Part shown: positions 1-11,473 of the stretch, piece by piece
Layout: each line of letters starts with the position of its first letter
Position numbering within the stretch: the stretch's first letter is position 1
DNA from: Oscheius sp. JU75
Lineage: Eukaryota; Nematoda; Chromadorea; Rhabditida; Rhabditidae
Direction: 5' to 3'
Length of the DNA stretch: 64,000 bases
Assembly (NCBI GenBank): GCA_037178855.1
Contig: JASJZC010000007.1
Location: 1,612,001 to 1,676,000 of the forward strand
Position numbers and translations under genes: made by a program
Notes under the pieces: model-generated
Databases searched by the model: none
What the model was told of the DNA's origin: nothing
Seen by the model: the letters and a program-made list of their open reading frames with translations, nothing else

Positions 1-1565
1 GTACCTAAATAAAATCTATGATGAAAAAAAAATTCGCATTCAGCTCGATGGGTCAGTTCTTGGAAAATGTTAGAAAAGTTGTCATTTTTAGGCGCTACTT
101 TGTCTTCGACTCTATTCATTTTCGGTACGCCGCAGCCAATCGCTACAACATTCAATACTCTCAAAATGAAATCAGAGGTTTTCAAGAGAGTTGGAATTTT
201 GGCCGTGAGAAGCTTTCAAAGTATGTTGCCATCTACCCGAATACAATATTTTTCAGCATGATCTCGATGATTTGTGACTTTGAACCACATGACGTGAAGA
301 ATACTCTGAGCGTGAACAAGGTCCGCAAAGCTATCGAACTCATGGCTCGACCACTAGCTGAAATAGCCAAAAATCAGCTGGAAAACATGAACATTATTGT
401 GAAGAAGAGAAAAGAGGTAAACTTTCTACAAGGGTTTTGAGAAACTTTTTTAGATCGAAGATTGCCTCGCGAATGGTGAAGATCTTCGTGGAAGTCTATA
501 TATTGAGCAGATTCACATGGATACAGAGGATCTGGATCAGCCAGTTACTGTTTGCACTCATGGAGAATGCGTGACTAGAATTCCTCTTCATCCCAATGGA
601 GCCGAGGAAATTGTTTATACACAAGAATGCCACAAGGCTTGTTATCTTCTCAATCTTCTTGTAAGTTGGTCTTACAAACAGTGAGTACGTAAAATGTTTA
701 GCCTGGAGAGATGCCCAATGAAAACATCAGGGAGTGTGAGATTTTTGCGGACAGTTTGGACGAGAACAAGTGCACACAGTGTGGTCATGGCTACGAGGTA
801 CATATGCATCTGAGATACAGACTGGTTCGAAGAGTCGAGAGAGTAAGAACAAACAACAAAAATCCCAAATCTTTTTAGTTCATCGACAGAGGCATTGAGC
901 AAAGTTTGGAAATGAACGCTAACCAAGTGGAGGTTGCGCGGCAATTCATTGCTGACCGGGAAAAACAGCGTCTGGCTTACCAGCGCGATCTCGAGAAGAA
1001 ACAAGAATACTGTGCTCATTTTGCTGTTTTCCTTCAAAAGAACTCTGTTCTTCACTACAATGACCAGTATTTGGCTTATTTATCAAATATAATCAGAGAA
1101 GAGGTGATTGTGAACAAGAATATATGACATAGTTCTTCCAGGAACAGTCAATCCGTGTGGGAGGAAATGATGAAACTTTAGAGAAGCTCAAAGATGCTCG
1201 AGCTCAGTACACGGAAATTGTCAATGTTTTCGAACAAACCGCCCTTCAAGGAGGTAAAGCCAAAAGTATTTACGAGATCGAGGCAATGATTGAAGAGCTC
1301 AAGAATATGGACAACGGGGAAATTGTTCGCGGTGTGGAGGTATTTTCAACATTTTTGTAAAGTGACAGCTGTTCAGAAACTGGAATGGTTCGAGACTAAC
1401 CCTTATGTACACATGGATCCGGTGATTCAAGTGGACAACCAAAACTTTTTTGAAAGGTTTTGGAAGAACTCGATTAAGCCAAGACTTCGAGGTAACAAAG
1501 ACAAAAGCGGACGGACTACTAAACAAGACAAGCCAAGCAGACACGCTAAATTTGAACGTCCTTAA
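1..1565 (+). CDS. AIG1/DUF8206-like protein, C-terminal part (5' end outside window)
   Basis: Seven exons can be joined in phase: <1-51, 92-416, 454-660, 702-842, 879-1103, 1142-1339 and 1377-1565 (stop TAA). Introns are 36-41 nt GT-AG. The visible protein begins with a segment containing DGRYFVFDS and FRYAAANRY, followed by KPHDVK-like FEPHDVKNTLSVN and ARPLAEIA. I know this block from nucleotide-binding AIG1/DUF8206-type proteins, where it follows the P-loop domain. A cysteine-histidine module follows (CTHGEC, ECHKAC, then KCTQCGHGYEVHMH), which looks zinc-binding. The C-terminal half is helical and charged. The N-terminal GTPase-like half would lie upstream and cannot be checked. AATAAA lies at 1571, and the next gene starts under 100 bp after the stop. 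The family call is from memory of the pattern; molecular function is unknown. Confidence 0.75.
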
Positions 1566-1663
1566 AATATAATAAATTTTAATCGTTTTGCACGGTATAT
1601 ATCACACTGGAAGTTCCAGCTGTACTTTTTTGTGCAATTTCTCGTTTGTAATATTCCTTTAGA
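1566..1663 (+). promoter_or_regulatory. Operon-like intercistronic junction with trans-splice acceptor
   Basis: The stop codon at 1563-1565 is followed by AATAAA at 1571-1576. After about 85 bp, a TTCCTTTAG acceptor sits one base before the next ATG at 1664. Nematode operons have this spacing (poly(A) signal, about 100 bp, then an SL2-type acceptor). A U-rich stretch around 1624-1650 could act as the intercistronic element. This is inferred from spacing and motifs only. Confidence 0.55.
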
Positions 1664-3158
1664 ATGTCGAACTCGAGAAGAATTCGTAGGGAATCTCTCC
1701 CTCCCTCGGACTATTACGATAGGATAAAAACCGTAGCTCAACAGCTGTGCGAGCAATTTGAGTGAGTTTTCAGCGTTTCAAACTCAGAAAATACTTTCAG
1801 CATTGGCATAAATAGCCTCCTGGACAATTCTGAACGAGCGTTGAACAGTGATTTGGCTGAGCTCAAGTCAGTGAGAAAAACAATGAAAAATCTTATCAAA
1901 GATGGGCAGCGAGAGCGTGAAGTAAGGTGAAGCAAGAACCTCGAGTATTCTTTGTTTAGATGTCTCAGCATTTGAAGGGAAGAGAACTTGAGCGGCTTGG
2001 AGAAATACGGAATCAGATGGAAGAAACATTAATACGAACTGTTGAAAAACTACAGGAACGGGATAAGAAAGGAGTTAATAAAGAAGAAAATCAGGTACCA
2101 ACCAGATTTTTCAACATTGTTGCCCATTATAGGAACTGCTACCTGACCCAACTCTTCCCGCTCGTGAGTGTGTAGTCTGTTTTGACGACTATAACGAGGC
2201 ATTGACCTTTTGCTGTAGAAGTAATGATGCCGCCTCCGAGCGGCATTATATCTGTCGAGAATGCTGTAAAAGTTATGCTACGTAAGTTATCATAACTTCT
2301 ACAAAAGTAACGATTTACAGTGCAAAGGTGGGAGACGGTGCCTTAGCAGAAAACGGGATAGGATTCCCTTGCGCGAGCGACAATTGCGACGGTGTACTAC
2401 TTTGGGGTCCCATAAGTAAACTTGTTGATCCAACTGTAGCCAGAAACGTCGAAGCAAGACTGGCCGGCTTGGCGCTTGGCGGAATGGATGACATTGAGTA
2501 GTATGTTTTGATACTTTTTTCATAGTTTTCATTCTAACCCTAATCTTGAACTTAAAAATACAGCTGCAAAAGTTGTCACTACGGAGTTCAAATTGTTCGC
2601 AAGGAGCAGAAGTATTTTGCTTGTCAGAACCCTTCTTGTTTGGTCAAGTTTTGTAGGTAAGAATGGGTTCAAAAGGCCACTTGGGGTTTAGAACTTGTCA
2701 GGTTGACTACGATAAGCATCTTGACAAAACCTGTGATGCTGTCGACCCAACCAGAAAGGATAAAAGAAGAGCCTTGTAAGCTCACGTTTTTGCAAACAAG
2801 AGATCACTTTCAGAGAAGACTTTCTCTCCGCTGCAAAATATAGAGTTTGTCATCGTTGCAAGACTCATTTCACAAAAGATAATGACGATTCTTGTAACAA
2901 GATGACCTGTTCATGTGGAGCAACACAGTGTTACATTTGCAAAGCTACAGATGTCACCTACGATCATTTTCGTGCAGCTGGAGCGGCATGCCCACTTTTC
3001 AACGATTCGTCAGAAGCAGATAAAGTAAATCTTGAACATGCCATTCAGGAGGCTGAAAGTAACGAAGAATGGAGTCTGTTTCTTTCAATTTCGTCTTAAT
3101 GTATTGTTCAGGAAAGTTTCTGCCAGAACTACTTGCAAAGAAGGAGAACGCCAGATGA
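1664..3158 (+). CDS. RNF216/TRIAD3-like RBR E3 ubiquitin ligase
   Basis: Nine exons join in phase: 1664-1761, 1801-1921, 1960-2094, 2133-2281, 2321-2500, 2564-2656, 2692-2775, 2814-3073 and 3112-3158, giving 388 aa. A charged helical N-terminus precedes RING1 (ECVVCFDDYNEA), an in-between-RING block (CKSCHYG, CQNPSCLVKFC) and RING2 (VCHRCKTHF, SCNKMTCSCGATQCYICKA, then YDHF). The MTCSCG.QCYIC...YDHF signature is characteristic of the RNF216 branch. The cysteine at the catalytic RING2 position (SCNKM) is at 2893-2895, so the enzyme should be active. RBR ligases pass ubiquitin from an E2 to this cysteine and then to substrate. The acceptor before the ATG suggests trans-splicing, and the close upstream gene suggests an operon. 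The family's longer N-terminal region is absent or reduced here. Confidence 0.88.
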
Positions 3159-3162
3159 CGTA

Positions 3163-4799
3163 CTAAAGGTTTTCTTTTCGTAACAAACCTTTATATCTTT
3201 TCATGTCTGTTTGAAACAATCTGTATTCACAATAACATTCTTCTAAACTTGGTTCAAATGGTGTCAAAATTGCTATATTGAACCCATCAACAATTATAAG
3301 TTGTGAGCCGGTTCTAACGACAGTCCATAAAAGGTGATGGAATGGCAACTTCTCTAAATGCTGCAGTGAAAGAAGACAAAATATTTAGAAGAACAAGTAC
3401 AAAACTGATACGAGAGTAGTTTTTTACAAATTAATAGGTGCCGGGGAACTTTTGAAGTACTTCCAGAAGAATCTCCACTCACACTGTCGTCCACCAAATT
3501 GTCAACAGAGCTTCTGACGCAGCTTTCGAGCAGAGGATCAGAATGAGTAAAAGCATGAACAGTTTCTGGAAACTGATTATTAGAAGACTATCATTAGATC
3601 ACTTACCATTCCCCTGTCCGACTTTTGCTGCCTTTTTCAGGCTTCTGTGACCGTTCCTCGAAAAACGTTTTTGGCGCAATTTTGAAAGCTACCGTACGCC
3701 TCGACCCTCTGATCTACAGGTCGCAAAAGTTTTCTACATTTTTTTCGGGTTCGACTACGCCCCAGAAAAATGAAAAGCCTCTTTTACTTTAAAAATAAAT
3801 AAATTTTCCTTCACTTGGACATTACATATGACCAGACCTAATAGAAGGTAAATTTACAGCATCAGTTGTGTCATTGTCTTCTACCATCTTCTCAGGATCA
3901 TCGGAAGTTGTCGATTTTCCATGCAGTGCATGCTCAGTAGTTATCTCCTCTTCTTGCTCGTTAACGCAGCTAACAAAAGAAAATTTATCATTCGAAGAAT
4001 CTTTTGACGGAAGCTAACTCTGGAAGGTTTTCAAAATATTTTTAACAAAAAGTACCGCCGTTTATCTCATGGCTTTTTCGTCGCATGGTCGCTCTCATTT
4101 TCAAGATCGTCAACAGTAAAGTCTTGGCTCTAAGCCATCGTGAATTAATCTTGGGATGCAGAGACTCATTTGATTTTTGTTCTCTGCAGCTGGAAACTCT
4201 TTCACTTCCACTAAAATTTTACTTGGTTCTACCACATCAGAGTTTTGTCGAACAAGTAACAAATCAGCGAGGGGTCAAATCACACCCCCGCTTGGTAGCT
4301 AAAATGGTTTTTCGCATAAGATTGAAACAAGGTACTTACAATGCAACTGTCAACGGTCTTGTTTGTCTTGTGCGTCTGTCTAGAACAACTTGCTCCCACT
4401 CCATCCTCACAGCTGCCCACAGCAGACGTTTTGACTTCGGCTTCAATCAAGCGTGGCAGATCATTCTTATCGACGACAAGATATTCTGCAAAATTATAAT
4501 GCTCAGCAACATTACTGAAAGCGGTTCGGCTCGTTAATGTCAACCTTAAAATCCACTTATGGAAGTGAGGCAGTCACAAATTAAAAATACCTAGTTCTGT
4601 GTATTCTCTTCTTCCATAGACAGTTCATCAACGTTTTTACTCAACGGAGGATCGGCGAGCTTTTTGCATGGTTGAATATAGGTTTCCACTGCATCTGCTT
4701 CCTCTGATATCGTTTGAAAGGAAGATATGGACGATCCTCTTTCAATCAAAAAATAAATCTTATCGAGAATGAGTCTTGCTGTGATAGCGCGACCACCAC
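3163..4799 (-). CDS. Acidic multi-exon protein, unrecognised (model incomplete)
   Basis: Reading the minus strand from 4799 down, several stretches look coding and are bounded by plausible splice sites. They are about 4790-4606 (IYFLIERGSSISSF..., ending in an acidic run), about 4496-4338 (EYLVVDKNDLPRLIEAEV...), a segment near 4230-4100, about 3970-3830 (CVNEQEEEITTEHAL...), about 3580-3430 (ETVHAFTHSDPLLESC...) and an open frame 3348-3163. The protein would be serine- and acid-rich with no domain I recognise. The join after the first stretch is not resolved: a TAG falls at the only good donor. It would end head-to-head with the RBR gene's 3' end at 3158, a convergent arrangement. It could be one gene or a decayed one. 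Confidence 0.4.
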
Positions 4800-4916
4800 G
4801 CACGGATGGCCGAGTGGTCTAAGGCGCCAGACTCAAGCAAACAGCTTGCCATGCAACAGTGGTTCGGGTCTTCTGGTCCTCGTATGAGGGCGTGGGTTCA
4901 AATCCCACTTCGTGCA
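4800..4916 (+). tRNA. tRNA-Leu (CAA) with intron
   Basis: The acceptor stem GCACGGA pairs with TTCGTGC and is followed by discriminator A. The A box GGCCGAGTGGTCTAAGGC and the T arm GTGGGTTCAAATCCCAC are intact. The anticodon stem CCAGA/TCTGG encloses CTCAAG, so the anticodon is CAA. An intron follows position 37, with the usual long variable arm of leucine tRNAs after it. Intron-bearing tRNA-Leu(CAA) is typical of animals. Its sequence is nearly the same as the copy at 6199 apart from the intron. Confidence 0.93.
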
Positions 4917-6198
4917 AAATCTTTTGCTTGAATGGAGAGCAAGAAACTGTTTAGATAGGTAAGCATAATCGGTAATCACAATAATTTTTTCTGGATTCAG
5001 GTCACGTCCGAAACTTTCCGCAGGTGCGCTTTCTTGAAGTTTTTTTTTCTAGTTTTTGTTTTAGCATTGTGCATTTGATTCAGCTAGGAATGGTACACAA
5101 GTTAAAACAAGTCAAAAGCACAAAAAATACTAAATTGAAAAGCGGGTACGAGAGACGGGAAGTGGGAACAAAGAGTGAGAAGTGGCTTTAACAGATTAGC
5201 AGTGGTCTTCAGCAACATGAACACCAAAAATGCAGTCCTTGGAGGGTAGTGAGACCAATAGAACGAACTAAGTCACGGTGAAGTGCTAATTCCACGATTA
5301 GGACAGAACTTGACAAGATTGGCAAGACAAGTTCCAGCCCAATGGAAGCATCATAAGCTATGACAAGTGGTTTTTATTGATATCGTAACAACTTGAGAAT
5401 GGACATAAGAATGGTGCTCTCTACATTCTTCTTAGTAAAACATTACTATGGAAACAAATTTTGGGCTTCTTTAAAACTCTGTTTAAACAAGCAGTCTCTG
5501 ACTCATGGTTTTGCAGAACATTGAAACGTACACCTGATTCCTTAGCTGCAACTCTAATTATATTGTCACAGTGCAAACGTGCAATTGTTAAAATTAATCA
5601 CTCTTCTACTCTTGTTTTACGGACACAGACAGATTTGACGGCTCGAAAAGATGAAAAGTCACGTATTACCAAATTCTTTCCTTTTGAAAAGTTCATGTGG
5701 AAACGACATTTTTAAGATACATGTTGTTTTATCGGCCCGATTCCTGCTTCCAGATTATGTTACCTGATGCAATTTGTTACTAATGTTGGTATGATTAGAG
5801 AGCACATTATTACTGCAGTCATTTGCTTAGCGTTAATCTATTCTCAGAGTTTTCATTGAAATACCAAAAAAGTTTCCTTTAATAGTGAACGGTTAGAAGT
5901 TCAGATAGCTTTAACAGCCTTCTAGTAACTTGATAACTAGCGAACTTTATGTGTTTGCCCAAATCTAACAGGGCTAACCATTCAGTTGATTTTGTTCTTT
6001 CATCAGAACATTCCATGGCATTCACACTTAGAAAAAAGTTTTGGGTATAGGCTGAACGAGTTTGTTACTCAAGTTTGATATTTCTACTCATAAGAGACCA
6101 GAAGAACTTCAGCCACTTTATAAGCAATTAACGCACAGATGTGATCAGAACAAAAAAAAATTGAAATACTACAATCGGTGTTTGAATATAATCTGCAT
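4917..6198. other. Intergenic, no supported gene
   Basis: This is AT-rich sequence between the two tRNA-Leu genes. A forward open frame at 5461-5715 lacks an ATG start, a recognisable domain or good splice context, and I do not support it. I see no repeat or transposon ends. Confidence 0.5.
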
Positions 6199-6310
6199 GC
6201 ACGGATGGCCGAGCGGTCTAAGGCGCCAGACTCAAGCGAACGCTTGCCACGTGACAGTGGGGTCTTCTGGTCCTCGTATGAGGGCGTGGGTTCAAATCCC
6301 ACTTCGTGCA
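6199..6310 (+). tRNA. tRNA-Leu (CAA) with intron, second copy
   Basis: The acceptor stem GCACGGA/TTCGTGC plus A, A box GGCCGAGCGGTCTAAGGC, anticodon CAA in CTCAAG and T arm GTGGGTTCAAATCCCAC are all intact. The intron differs in length and sequence from the copy at 4800 (5 bp shorter overall), while the mature parts differ at essentially one D-loop base. A TTTTTT run follows at about 6313, suitable as a Pol III terminator. The next exon of the receptor gene can begin only about a dozen bases downstream, so this tRNA may lie inside that gene's first intron or 5' UTR. Confidence 0.93.
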
Positions 6311-6322
6311 AACTTTTTTCAG

Positions 6323-7543
6323 TCATCTTCCTCAGGAATAATGGATCCTATCTACATTTTTTTTATTCGACTGCTGTGGTCTCATTTATAATCCAATTCT
6401 TACTTCTACTCGCTATTTTCAAACAAACACCGAGCAAAATGGCAAAGATTAAACCATTTCTGCTGAAGATTTCGGTAAGAAAAGAAGAGCAGTATAAAGT
6501 TGCACAGTCTCTCGAGATACTGACAGTAACTATGGCAAATACTGGGCTAACATCTGAGCACTTTTATCCCTGTCCTCTTGTCCGCGTTAACGGCTTCTTC
6601 AAGTATGCTGGAGCTGAATGGGGCCCTTCGTTAGCAGTAAACAAGTTATTATGATAATCTACCAAAGTTTTAGATTGCTACATGTTTTGTCCTTCTTCTT
6701 GCCGGTGGAGGTGCATTTCTGGAAGCTTGTTTGTACAGGCTTTCCGTAGCATACAATTTTAAAGTTAATGTTAAGCATGGACTGTAAGTACCTACAATTT
6801 GTATCTGTTAAATGGCGATTAAGGTTATGTGTTATGAATGGCTCAATGTTTGTTTCAACTCTGACAATTTCTACAATATGGCTGAAGAGTTTCTGGTTAA
6901 ATAAACTAGTAAGGTTTCTTCTCGATCCTCTACTCTTTCCCTTTTCATGATATTGAAAAGTTTGTCAATACGGAAAACTTTACCGATGCTGTAAGCGCAG
7001 TAGATATGAAAGAAGATGTCATCGTCCTTCTATATTTTTGTGGAATATCATTAATGTGTATGACATCCGCTGTTCGCTCGCACGATCTTTTAGGTACATA
7101 TGTATTAACCGGGCTTCTCATTTCATCAACTGTCTATTATGTCATGTCGTATCTGACTTATCGCCGGATCAAATTAGATATGCTCAAATCATCTATCAGC
7201 ATGGCAAACTTTGGATTGCAGCGGAGATTGACGGTGATGCTGACTATCCAGGTGCTCTCCTCGTCAAGAGTTACGAAAAAATAATGTTCAGAGCTCACAG
7301 CCCTTGATGTTCTTGTTAGCCGCATGCTCAACGTTCTACCCAATAGTCTTCTCAAACACCTTGTGCGGAAATGTAACCTTGTTTGGATGGGTGCTGATAC
7401 ATTCAACTCTTTCCGTTTATCCTCTCACGAGTGCTTTAGTCACGTTTGCCTTTGTACCACCCTATAGGCAGTTTTTGTTTCAATTATTTTGTCGAAAGTC
7501 CAGTTCCATTGAAGTAGTGACCCAAGTAACCAAAGTGTGCTAA
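6323..7543 (+). CDS. Serpentine chemoreceptor (7TM, Srd/Srh/Str superfamily)
   Basis: Exons joining in phase are 6323-6474, 6508-6636, 6674-6783, 6824-6908, 6961-7057, 7094-7251 and 7301-7543. They encode seven hydrophobic segments: TM1 near YSTAVVSFIIQFLLLLAIF, then TSEHFYPCPLVRVNGFFKY (a typical nematode receptor ECL1), TM3 CFVLLLAGGGAFLEACLYRL, TM4, TM5, a basic third loop with LQRRLTVMLTIQ, TM6 and TM7 ending in VPPYRQFLFQLF. Such receptors act in sensory cilia as G-protein-coupled odorant or pheromone receptors. The initiating methionine is not resolved because the first exon lies upstream or is missing. The intron at 7058-7093 could be read through but is better spliced. I cannot choose firmly among srd, srh and sri subfamilies. 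Confidence 0.75.
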
Positions 7544-9473
7544 GTGAAATGCTTTTATTGTGTGCTAAAAAATCAACAAATCCTTGAAGTATGTCTTGAT
7601 AAGTGGCCATGAAGAAAAACTGGCAATAAGATTAGCTTGGAAAAGCACTAAAGAATCAATCAACCGGAGACGAAGATTGGCAGAGAATGCAACAGTATAC
7701 CGATAAGAGGAGAATGAGACAAGCGATAAAGCTATGAATGATGAGAAACTATTGAAGTGATCGTAGAACAACTGAAAAATGCTGGTCCTTTTTTCAGCGT
7801 TGCTCTTTGAAGAAGAATACGCCTGACGACCTGAATACTCAACGTTAAAAACTTCGAAAAGATTTGATGGGATATACGCTATCAGAGTGTCTGATGACTG
7901 CCGTTATTGATTCATAAGGCTTTAACCATTTGGGCTCGAGGAATCATTTCTAACATCTGGTTCGAGCCATCTCGAGCATTTGGATCCAAATTTTCAGTCA
8001 GAAAACAATGCTTATCCGACTATCGCGCACGTCAAATTTTACATTGCATGTATCAGTTGAGCAATTAACGGAAAAATATAACTTGAATGGAATTGAGTAC
8101 GCAATTTTACGTGACGGAACCTTCGTAATGTGAAATTATGGCGCACACTACACCAAATAACCTGATATACTCGCAGTATTTGAAAAATCAGAGCCGAAAC
8201 AAAGAGATAAACTAATGTCTCACCCTTTCTGTAGACGGCAAAATGTCGATAAACTGCGGTAAGGACTAGAACATACTGGCGCCCGAGGCCCCTCACAACA
8301 GCTGCCTTTGAACCGATTTCGTGTTCACGTTACGCTAAACAGCAGGCAGTCGGCGATTTCCTTTAAAGGCAATTTACTCGAATACCAGCGTTTTCACCGC
8401 GGTATTTTGTCCTTTTTTGAAAAGAAAGCAATAGTTTTCGCTTAACGCAAGTCTAAATTTCAACGTCATTAGTGAAAACAAGTACTTACTGGTGCGGCGT
8501 CGGTTTTACTCCTTTGCGTCTCTGGCCTCTATCGCTCTCTCCGCCGCAGGAACCAAACGACCAGCTGGCATTGCTAGCACACAAAGAACCATTACATTGA
8601 TTCCTTCCCTGCTCCGATTCCATTTGCTATGAGAACTTTCCTTTTAGCGGGAACTGTATTATTTTCTTGCGAAATTTTTCGAAAATATGGATGGGCATCA
8701 ATGTAAGGCTTAACTGTGACCTAGATTCGGCCCGAAACCGGAATCGATTACCTACTAGTATGCGCTAACCATTTACGTATACTTACGCCTTGCATTTTGA
8801 AAAAAGAGACGGTATTAGAAAATTTTTGATTCGCCAGAGACAATATTCAAACCGTAATATTTAAATATTCTTAAAAGGCTTGGTCTTCGTAGTTTGAGAA
8901 AGAAAATATATCCTCTGATGTATAAAAGTCCATTAATAGTCGTGACACTAATCGAAACGATATGAGTCTCTTAAAATGAACAATTGTGCAAATGTTGCAT
9001 TATTGTTCGCAATCATTCTAAACAAATTCTCCTCTCAATCTGTTCAAAGTTGCTAAAATAGAATAAATCCTACTGACGCACTATTCGCTTTGCAAAACAT
9101 TTCGTCACATACATAGTTTTCATGGTGAAAACAATATGTCGATCACAATTTGGTTGTAGTCAAAAAATTGCGCCAATCCAGAATCACTTTTTGTCTTGCT
9201 TGAAACCTGTTTAGATGTTTGACCAAAATGACAAGAAAAATATAGACAAACTGCGGAGTTAATTGGATAGAAGAGGATCCAAGATTATCTGAATTGCCAT
9301 CGAAGTCGGGCTTATCACCGGTTGCCACGGAAACGTCGACGTGAGACGGCCATTTCGGCAGAATTGAAGGTTGGTACAGCATATTGATTTTGCTACCCGT
9401 TCTCAGTCACAGACACGTCGTGTTCTATTGAATACTTCCAGCAGAATGAAAAGTTTTCAGCATCTTGGAAAAT
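7544..9473. other. Intergenic, two weak minus-strand ORFs
   Basis: No gene is supported. A minus ORF 8296-8039 is basic and partly hydrophobic, and a minus ORF 9382-9143 has a polar stretch followed by one hydrophobic segment (QFVYIFLVILV). Neither has a clear start, splice frame or domain. The 3' end of the zinc-binding gene's promoter region presumably lies at 9380-9473. Confidence 0.45.
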
Positions 9474-11183
9474 ATGCAAAATCACGTTTGGCCGATCTTC
9501 TCGCCAATCGTTACCTACTCTTCTGCAACTTCTTATGTTCCCCAAGACAAGATTCCCAGATATGAGGTGAGCTTACAAGATTTTCCACAAACTTCAATAT
9601 TTTGTCTAGTACATTCGAATGTCGCATAAACGAATACGTCTAAGTTTGGCAAGTACTAAAGGGTTGAAGTTTGTAATGATTTTACACTTGAGACTCGTTT
9701 ATAAAACTTCAGTGAAGGTTGAGCAGTTCAAAGATTTTTCAATACTAATGCTATTGATAAAGTATTTCCATGGTTGCAAGAGCAATAAACGGCCCAAATA
9801 GTCGAAACGCTGAAAGACAAGCTCTTCGATAAATCTTTTTTCATAATGCTAGTTTTTCGACGCAGCATTGCCTCTGCCTGCCTCTACCGTCATCTAAAAA
9901 AGAAAGCACTCGATTCTTATAGAATTTGAATTGGAATAGAGGCGTGCCACTGTCCAATATCACCAACCGCCTCATAAAGTGTTTACTTTCAGATTCCGCC
10001 TCCACCCCAACCAGTCATACCGGACAATACAACCAACTATGCTGACCTAGCACCACTCTCTTATCCGCAAATGGATACTAGCGTAAGTCGTCTGAGTAAA
10101 ACATTGTTATTTAATCATTTTTAGAAACTAGTTTACGCACCAATAGTCCGGAGAAAAGATCTACAACAAAAGATAGATGCTGCGAAAGCTGGAGGCAGCA
10201 GTAAAAAGACAGCCAATGGAAAGAAGATTGGTGCGAGGAGTATATCAAGACCACCAGGAAACATTCCGCTAAAGAATCCAGAATTTCCAGCTATTGCTGT
10301 GAAAACCAAACAGGGAAAACATCCTCTACTCATCTACAGGTAGTGAATTTCTATATTCTATTTTCTTGAGTCAAACACGCGTTTGGAGATTCAAAATGAC
10401 TCCCACTAACGCCTACTAGATTTTATGAAAAAGCTTAATGCAATAAAGGAACGAAACTGAAGTTTACTGAAACATTATACTGTGTTTACTTCAAGCGACC
10501 GTATTGTAGAGTAGTTCTAAATCTGATGGATAAGGGTGAGACGCGCATAACCTTGTATTGATTTATAGAAATGGGGCAGAATGTCGAAACTGAATAGAAC
10601 AGTGAATCACAAAATGTTGTACGACAAACCCAGCATGTCAAGTTTTAATGGCCATTTCACAAAATGTATAGTACAGTTGCATAGATCTTATTAATGGTAA
10701 GGGTCTGCGCAAAACTTGTGATGAGATTTGGTTTTTGCTCCAAACTTGCTCTAAATTTCTCTTTTCAGATCGAAAATTAACAATGACAACTGCTACTCTT
10801 TCCATTTCAAAAAGATCAACGGACGAGGCGATGCCAAAACTTTTGTCTGCAACGGTTGTAAGAACAAAAAGAAGACCCTTCATATTATGGTAATTCCATT
10901 TTGTTTATTTTGCAGTATACAATTGAAGGCGTCTCTCGACACTACCTACTTCCTGAAGTGTCCAGAGACTCTACCCCACATCTGCAAACCGACATCTTGG
11001 AAGGATCAATTTGCTGACCGAGAACTATTCGGAACACCGGACGAAGAACCGACACCGGAGAAAAAGGTTATTTTAATTTTTTCTTTTTACGAATTCCGCG
11101 TTTAGCAACTAAAGAGAGACAAGCGGAAGCTGGAAGAAGACACTCATTTAGGCATGGCTGAGGAGGAGTCCGAAGTAATGTAA
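9474..11183 (+). CDS. Putative C2HC zinc-binding protein (FLYWCH-like pattern), 244 aa
   Basis: Six exons join in phase: 9474-9566, 9993-10082, 10125-10339, 10769-10889, 10929-11066 and 11106-11183. The start ATG opens MQNHVWPIFSPIV, followed by a proline-rich stretch (IPPPPQPVIPDN) and a basic, lysine- and glycine-rich segment. The core is NCYSFHFKK...FVCNGCKNKKK...FLKCPETLPHICKP. This spacing of C-x2-C and later H-x-C resembles FLYWCH or related DNA-binding folds of nematode transcription regulators. The tail is acidic then basic (QLKRDKRKLEEDTH). The proline-rich plus basic plus finger layout suggests a nuclear protein. No exact family match is recalled, so the binding role is inference. 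Confidence 0.65.
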
Positions 11184-11473
11184 CCGTAACTGTAGGTTCT
11201 TCGCTACTGTTTTTTCTACTAAGCTTTCAGTAATAATCTCGGGTTCTATCCTCTCCAAGCCATTCCGGGTCTAGCAGGTCCCCCACAACGTAATATTTAT
11301 TTATCGACATTCTCAAACTACGAACTGATACCTGCTAGTCATTCCAACCACGTCATAATAATATTGTGTACATTGGCTCAGTTAAACCTGTCCTAATATG
11401 TTTCCTTCAAAAATCACTGATACCATAGAGACAAAACCGTGAAGACCTGTTGTTTTTTATTGCCATGGCCAAA

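Noticed and set aside
5461-5715. Forward ORF of 84 codons between the tRNAs
   Set aside because: No ATG start, no recognisable domain, no neighbouring exons.
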